Assembly (NCBI GenBank): GCA_902495025.1
Contig: CABUWB010000069.1
Location: 1-8,441 of the forward strand
Direction: 5' to 3'
Source of the DNA: an uncultured Eubacteriales bacterium
GTDB taxonomy: Bacteria > Bacillota > Clostridia > Lachnospirales > CAG-274
DNA length: 8,441 nt
Made by a program: the position numbers and the translations under genes
In this document: piece after piece, positions 5,350 to 8,441 of the stretch
Layout of the letters: each line of letters starts with the position of its first letter
Numbering within the stretch: position 1 is the first letter of the stretch
The notes under the pieces: generated by a model
What the model was told of the DNA's origin: nothing
The model's input: only the letters and a program-made list of their open reading frames with translations
Database searches by the model: none

Positions 5350-5964
5350 TTATCTTATATAATTTGTCTTAATTTTCGGCTCGGGTTGTGGGTGCTGTGC
5401 ACCATTGTTTTTACCAAGCTCAATACATTTTACAAGCCATGCAATATTTCTGCCAAGGGTGCGCATATTCTGCATACCCTCCTCGTCCTGCACAACCTCG
5501 CTTGGGGTATTGCCATGTACCATATTCCAGTACTGTGCGGACACAACAGGCATATTATTGATTGTGAAGTACTTATTAAGCTGGTCAAATGCGGCAGATG
5601 CACCGCCCCTGCGGCAGCTTACAACAGCGGCTGCGGGCTTGAATGCCATTTTTGCACCGCCAGCCATAAAAAGTCTGTCCATAAAGCCTGTTATATTGCC
5701 GCTTGCGCCTGCATAATGCACAGGTGAGCCGAATATAAAGCCGTCTGCACTATCAAGCAGAGCAAGTGCGTCATTAAGGCAGTCGTTCTGCACACACTTG
5801 CCCTCCTTGCCGCAATAGCCGCAGCCCATACAGCCTGCCGCCTGTGTTACGTGAAAAATCTCAGCCTCTACGCCCATTTCCTCAATACCCTTTTTTACCT
5901 CACAAAGTGCGGTATAGGTACAGCCCTGTGGCTTTGGGCTGCCGTTAAAAAGCAAAATCTTCAT
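5350..5964 (-). CDS. Flavodoxin-fold FMN-binding protein, iron-sulfur flavoprotein (Isf) type
   Basis: This 204-residue cytoplasmic protein belongs to the NADPH-dependent FMN reductase/flavodoxin-like superfamily. NGSPKPQGCT (7-16) is the FMN phosphate-binding loop after the first strand, and FGSPVHYAG (78-86) with SGNITGFMDR (88-97) is the second flavin-contacting region. C45, C48, C51 and C57 form CX2CX2CX5C, which fits the compact CX2CX2CX4-7C motif of iron-sulfur flavoproteins that hold a [4Fe-4S] cluster near FMN. It may therefore shuttle electrons between ferredoxin-like donors and an acceptor; the substrate is unknown. C62 and C117 are extra cysteines. The SD GGAGGT lies 6 nt before the ATG. 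It follows the flotillin gene by 65 bases with no proper terminator between, so co-transcription is likely. Family and fold are secure, cluster binding is moderately likely, and the physiological role is unknown. Confidence 0.88.
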   Translation of the reverse strand: MKILLFNGSPKPQGCTYTALCEVKKGIEEMGVEAEIFHVTQAAGCMGCGYCGKEGKCVQNDCLNDALALLDSADGFIFGSPVHYAGASGNITGFMDRLFMAGGAKMAFKPAAAVVSCRRGGASAAFDQLNKYFTINNMPVVSAQYWNMVHGNTPSEVVQDEEGMQNMRTLGRNIAWLVKCIELGKNNGAQHPQPEPKIKTNYIR

Positions 5965-5990
5965 CTCATTACCTCCAATATATAATATGA

Positions 5991-6017
5991 GGGGGATTGT
6001 ATATCAATCCCCCCTAC
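5991..6017 (-). repeat. REP-like palindrome in the flotillin-flavoprotein gap
   Basis: GGGGGATTG (5991-5999) and CAATCCCCC (6005-6013) form a perfect 9-bp stem with a 5-nt loop. Read on the minus strand the unit begins GTAGGGGGGATTG, matching the start GTAGGGGCGGATT of the repeat at 10-34. No U-tract follows on the minus strand, so it is unlikely to be a terminator. A structure here could affect mRNA processing or read-through between the two genes. Confidence 0.6.
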
Positions 6018-6029
6018 TTTAATATTATC

Positions 6030-7484
6030 TCATTTTCCGTCGTCCGTTACCTGTATTTCCTCTGCTGCTGCCGCAGTTTTTTCCGCAGCTGCCGCCTTGC
6101 CGCCTAAAAAGCCAGCAATAATTGAGGAAAGGTCAACGCCTGTGGTTTCCCTTACGCCGTCGGTTACCTTGGTTACGGTATTAATAATATCGCCTGTAAG
6201 GTTTGATGAGCGGCTGTCGCCGTACATGGTAATTTTATCAACCTTTGCAAGTGGCTCTGCCGCATTTTTAACAACCTCGGGCAGTGAGTTAAAGTACATT
6301 TCAAGTATGGCAGCCTCGCCCATCTTTTTCATAGCCTCTGCCTTTTTGTCAATACCCTCTGCCTCGGCAACAGCCTTCTGCCTGATAACCTCGGCTTCAG
6401 CCTCACCCTTTATTCTGATAGCCTCGGACTCTGCCTCAGCCTTTGCTTTGAGTGCCTGTGCCTCGGCAATAGCTCTTGCCTTGAGCGCCTCAGCCTCTTT
6501 TTCCATCTCAAACTTTTTAGCCTCTGCATCCTGCTGGCGCTTATACAGCTCGGCATCAGCCTTTTTGCGGATTTCAGCATTAAGTGCCTGCTCCTTGACC
6601 TCTGCCTCCTTAGTCATAAGGGAAACCTCCATTTCCCTCTTTGCAATATCGGCATTGGAGCGTGTTACCTCAATGGTTTTACGCTGCTCCTCCTGCTGTA
6701 TTGTGTATGCAGCGTCAGCCTCAGCCTTTTTAATATCAGCCTGCTTTTTAAGCTCTGACTGCTTGATGTCAAGCGTGTTCTGCCTTTGTGCAATATCCGT
6801 CTGTGTGTCGATTTTTGCCTGCTCTGCCTCACGCTGTGCGTTAGCCTTTGCTATTGCAATATCCCTTTCACTCTCCGCCCTTGCAATTTCGGCAGATTTC
6901 TTGATTTTAACCACATTGTCAATACCGAGGTTTTCAATAACGCCGTTACGGTCAACAAAATTCTGTACGTTAAAGTTTACAACCTCCAGACCCATTTTGC
7001 GCAAATCGGGGCTTGCACTCTCTGCAACCTTCTGGTTAAAAGCCTCCCTGTTCTGCACCATGTCCACAAGCTGCATGCCGCCTACAATCTCACGCAGTGA
7101 GCCTTCCAGTACCTCACGTGCAACCGTTGCTATGTAATCGGTTTTGGCATTAAGAAAGTTCTGTGCCGCAAGTGTAATCATATCAGCGTCCTTACTGATT
7201 TTGACATTTGCCACAGCGTCAACCGAAATATTGATATAGTCGGCTGTTGGCACCTCTGTCGAGGTCTGCACCTGTATTGACATAAGCCTTAAATTAAGTG
7301 CGTCCTTGCGCTCAAAAAACGGTATCATAAGCCCTGCCCTGCCTATAAGCACACGTGGCTTGCGCCTTAAACCCGATATAATAAGCGCTCTGTCGGGCGG
7401 TGCCTGTACGTAGCCGAGCACCATAACAATAATAAATACAATTACTGCTATTGCTATGGGTATTGCTGCTGTAGTAAAATTCAT
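6030..7484 (-). CDS. Flotillin family membrane-scaffold protein
   Basis: This 484-residue flotillin-like protein is expected to assemble into oligomeric membrane microdomain scaffolds. Residues 6-25 are one hydrophobic N-terminal segment that anchors it. An SPFH/band-7 domain follows (about 26-195, including APPDRALIISG). Residues 196-385 are a long, highly charged coiled coil rich in EA/KA repeats (for example AEAEAIRIKGEAEAE-like stretches), the flotillin hallmark. The tail contains the family-typical ETTGVDLSSIIAGFLGG (446-462), then a low-complexity Ala/Glu end. The start at 7484 is chosen because TAAGGAGGG (7492-7500) lies 7 bases upstream; an in-frame ATG at 7505 would place the SD inside the gene and lacks its own site. 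No NfeD-type partner gene, frequent beside flotillins, is present in the window. The promoter at 7517-7545 serves it. Confidence 0.95.
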   Translation of the reverse strand: MNFTTAAIPIAIAVIVFIIVMVLGYVQAPPDRALIISGLRRKPRVLIGRAGLMIPFFERKDALNLRLMSIQVQTSTEVPTADYINISVDAVANVKISKDADMITLAAQNFLNAKTDYIATVAREVLEGSLREIVGGMQLVDMVQNREAFNQKVAESASPDLRKMGLEVVNFNVQNFVDRNGVIENLGIDNVVKIKKSAEIARAESERDIAIAKANAQREAEQAKIDTQTDIAQRQNTLDIKQSELKKQADIKKAEADAAYTIQQEEQRKTIEVTRSNADIAKREMEVSLMTKEAEVKEQALNAEIRKKADAELYKRQQDAEAKKFEMEKEAEALKARAIAEAQALKAKAEAESEAIRIKGEAEAEVIRQKAVAEAEGIDKKAEAMKKMGEAAILEMYFNSLPEVVKNAAEPLAKVDKITMYGDSRSSNLTGDIINTVTKVTDGVRETTGVDLSSIIAGFLGGKAAAAEKTAAAAEEIQVTDDGK

Positions 7485-7490
7485 AATAAT

Positions 7491-7500
7491 TCCCTCCTTA
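7491..7500 (-). promoter_or_regulatory. Ribosome-binding site that sets the flotillin start
   Basis: TAAGGAGGGA on the minus strand precedes the ATG at 7484 by about 6-7 nt. It falls between that ATG and an in-frame upstream ATG at 7505, so the downstream codon is the real start. Confidence 0.88.
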
Positions 7501-7516
7501 AACATTTATATAATTT

Positions 7517-7545
7517 AGTATACTACAAAATATGGTACTTTTCAA
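7517..7545 (-). promoter_or_regulatory. Sigma-A-type promoter of the flotillin gene
   Basis: On the minus strand TTGAAA (7540-7545) and TATACT (7517-7522) are separated by 17 bases. The -10 box ends 32 bases before the flotillin ATG, giving a short leader that includes the SD. Confidence 0.72.
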
Positions 7546-7582
7546 TTATTATGTTACAATTATAAAATATTTCGTATATTTA

Positions 7583-7611
7583 TTGAAAAACAATGTATTT
7601 CCTGTTAAAAT
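7583..7611 (+). promoter_or_regulatory. Sigma-A-type promoter of the AI-2E family gene
   Basis: TTGAAA (7583-7588) and TAAAAT (7606-7611) are separated by 17 bases on the plus strand. The gene's SD and ATG follow within 34 bases. The -35 boxes of this promoter and of the flotillin promoter are 37 bases apart and back to back. Confidence 0.68.
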
Positions 7612-7644
7612 AAAATAAATGAATAATTATGCTTGGAGGTTAAA

Positions 7645-8441
7645 ATGTTTTCGGATAAGAAAAATATATATATTTTAAGCGGCATTATTTTTGCCGCCAT
7701 AGCCTTTTATGTAGGTCTTACTCACCTTAATGTAGTGCTTGGTACGCTCGGTGTTGTAATGGGGTGGTTTGCGCCTGTTGTAATGGGGCTTGCGGTCGCC
7801 TTTTTCCTCAACGTGTTTGTGCGCTTTATTGAGGAGCGCCTGCTGAAAAAATTTACAGGCAAAAAATGGGTAAGGGCGGTCAGCATACCGTTTTCCATAA
7901 TTTTTATACTGCTTGTGCTTACACTGCTTTCCATTTTTATCGTACCCGAAATTAAAAAGACGGTGTTTATGCTTGCCGATGTAATACCTGCCTATGTAAA
8001 CGAGCTTATCGAAAAGGCGGACAATATTAAGCTGCCTGTTGATAATATGTCGCTTGGCGATATTTTCAGCCTTGATAAGTTTGACGATATTACGGGCTTT
8101 ATTACAAAGCAGTCGGTTAATATGGTAGGTAATGCGCTCAATATTACCACCACCTTTGCAGGCAAGCTATTTGACGGCCTGCTCAGCTTTATTATAGCAA
8201 TTTATGTGCTTGCTTATAAGGAAAAGCTTGGCGCCCTTGCAACAAGAACGGTTAAAGCCTTTCTTCCGCAGGAACAGGCACAGACGGTGCTTGATGTTGC
8301 ACAGCTCTCCTACACCACCTTTTACAACTTTATAACAGGTCAGCTTACAGAGGCTGTCATTCTTGGTACGCTCTGCTACATTGGCATGCTTATTTTCCGC
8401 TTTCCGTATGCGGCGGCGGTTGGTATGCTTGTGGGCATAAC
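7645..8441 (+). CDS. AI-2E family transporter (PF01594), C-terminus beyond window
   Basis: The open frame runs from ATG 7645 off the window edge, giving 265 complete codons of a family usually about 350-400 residues long. Hydrophobic segments lie near 8-25, 30-58 and 78-101. A more polar stretch follows (102-172), then membrane segments near 175-191 and from about 226 on. The stretch YNFITGQLTEAVILGTL (227-243) followed by FRFPYAAAVGMLVGI is the conserved core of AI-2E/YdbI/TqsA-type permeases. The family was named for autoinducer-2 export, but members include Na+/H+ antiporters and proteins of unknown substrate, so the substrate here is open. The SD TGGAGG is 5 nt before the ATG (GGAGGT at 7635-7640). 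It is divergent from the flotillin gene with a separate promoter. No frameshift is seen in the visible part. Confidence 0.9.
   Translation, partial: MFSDKKNIYILSGIIFAAIAFYVGLTHLNVVLGTLGVVMGWFAPVVMGLAVAFFLNVFVRFIEERLLKKFTGKKWVRAVSIPFSIIFILLVLTLLSIFIVPEIKKTVFMLADVIPAYVNELIEKADNIKLPVDNMSLGDIFSLDKFDDITGFITKQSVNMVGNALNITTTFAGKLFDGLLSFIIAIYVLAYKEKLGALATRTVKAFLPQEQAQTVLDVAQLSYTTFYNFITGQLTEAVILGTLCYIGMLIFRFPYAAAVGMLVGI

Noticed and set aside
5991..6013. Terminator between flotillin and the flavoprotein gene
   Set aside because: The stem is strong, but the minus-strand sequence after it is TCATATTATAT, not a U-tract. The shared start with the repeat at 10-34 explains it better as a REP-like unit.
6097..7137. 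Plus-strand 346-codon open frame opposite flotillin
   Set aside because: It is the antisense of the Ala/Glu/Lys-rich coiled coil, which yields a long Ser/Ala/Leu-rich frame free of stops. It has no ribosome-binding site or recognisable domain.
7485..7505. Upstream ATG at 7505 as the flotillin start
   Set aside because: The strong AAGGAGGG site lies between the two ATG codons, so it serves the ATG at 7484. The extra seven residues would be translated SD sequence.
7722..7934. Minus-strand 70-codon frame opposite the AI-2E gene
   Set aside because: It is antisense to a clearly conserved membrane-protein gene and has no translation signal or family match.

Overview
The window looks like chromosome from an anaerobic, fermentative, moderately AT-rich Clostridia-type Firmicute, possibly a gut Oscillospirales or Lachnospirales relative. 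The grounds are strong AGGAGG ribosome-binding sites, sigma-A-type promoters, an NAD-dependent electron-bifurcating [FeFe]-hydrogenase operon, and short GC-rich palindromic repeats of the kind common in such genomes. The genus cannot be fixed from sequence reading alone.

Layout. Bases 1-183 hold a pair of inverted REP-like palindromes and an intrinsic terminator. Bases 184-4489 (minus strand) are a tight four-gene operon, transcribed hydC, hydB, hydA, then a small thioredoxin-fold [2Fe-2S] protein. A TTGAAA-17-TATAAT promoter precedes it, with a Rex-like operator just downstream of the -10 box and a dyad over the -35 box. Bases 4490-5349 are gene-free. They hold an AT-rich upstream zone, a minus-strand terminator with no visible gene to terminate, a 29-bp direct repeat, a frameshifted remnant of a small Cro/C1-type HTH gene, and a roughly 200-bp highly palindromic MITE-like element. 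Bases 5350-7484 (minus strand) carry a flotillin gene followed by a flavodoxin-fold protein with an iron-sulfur-flavoprotein cysteine motif, probably co-transcribed. From 7645 to the window edge (plus strand) lies a divergently transcribed AI-2E family membrane protein, cut off at its C-terminus.

How the parts work together. HydC, HydB and HydA form a soluble complex that couples NADH and reduced ferredoxin oxidation to H2 production, or the reverse. HydB carries the FMN/NAD site and HydA the H-cluster. The Rex-like site would tie transcription to the NADH/NAD+ ratio, which fits the enzyme's role as a redox valve. The flotillin, flavoprotein and AI-2E permease are a separate cluster with back-to-back promoters and no obvious functional link to the hydrogenase.

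The coding content is well-known biology. The less ordinary material is in the non-coding DNA: the operator architecture of the hyd promoter, three terminators sharing one arm sequence, the palindromic element, and the decayed HTH gene beside a short direct repeat.
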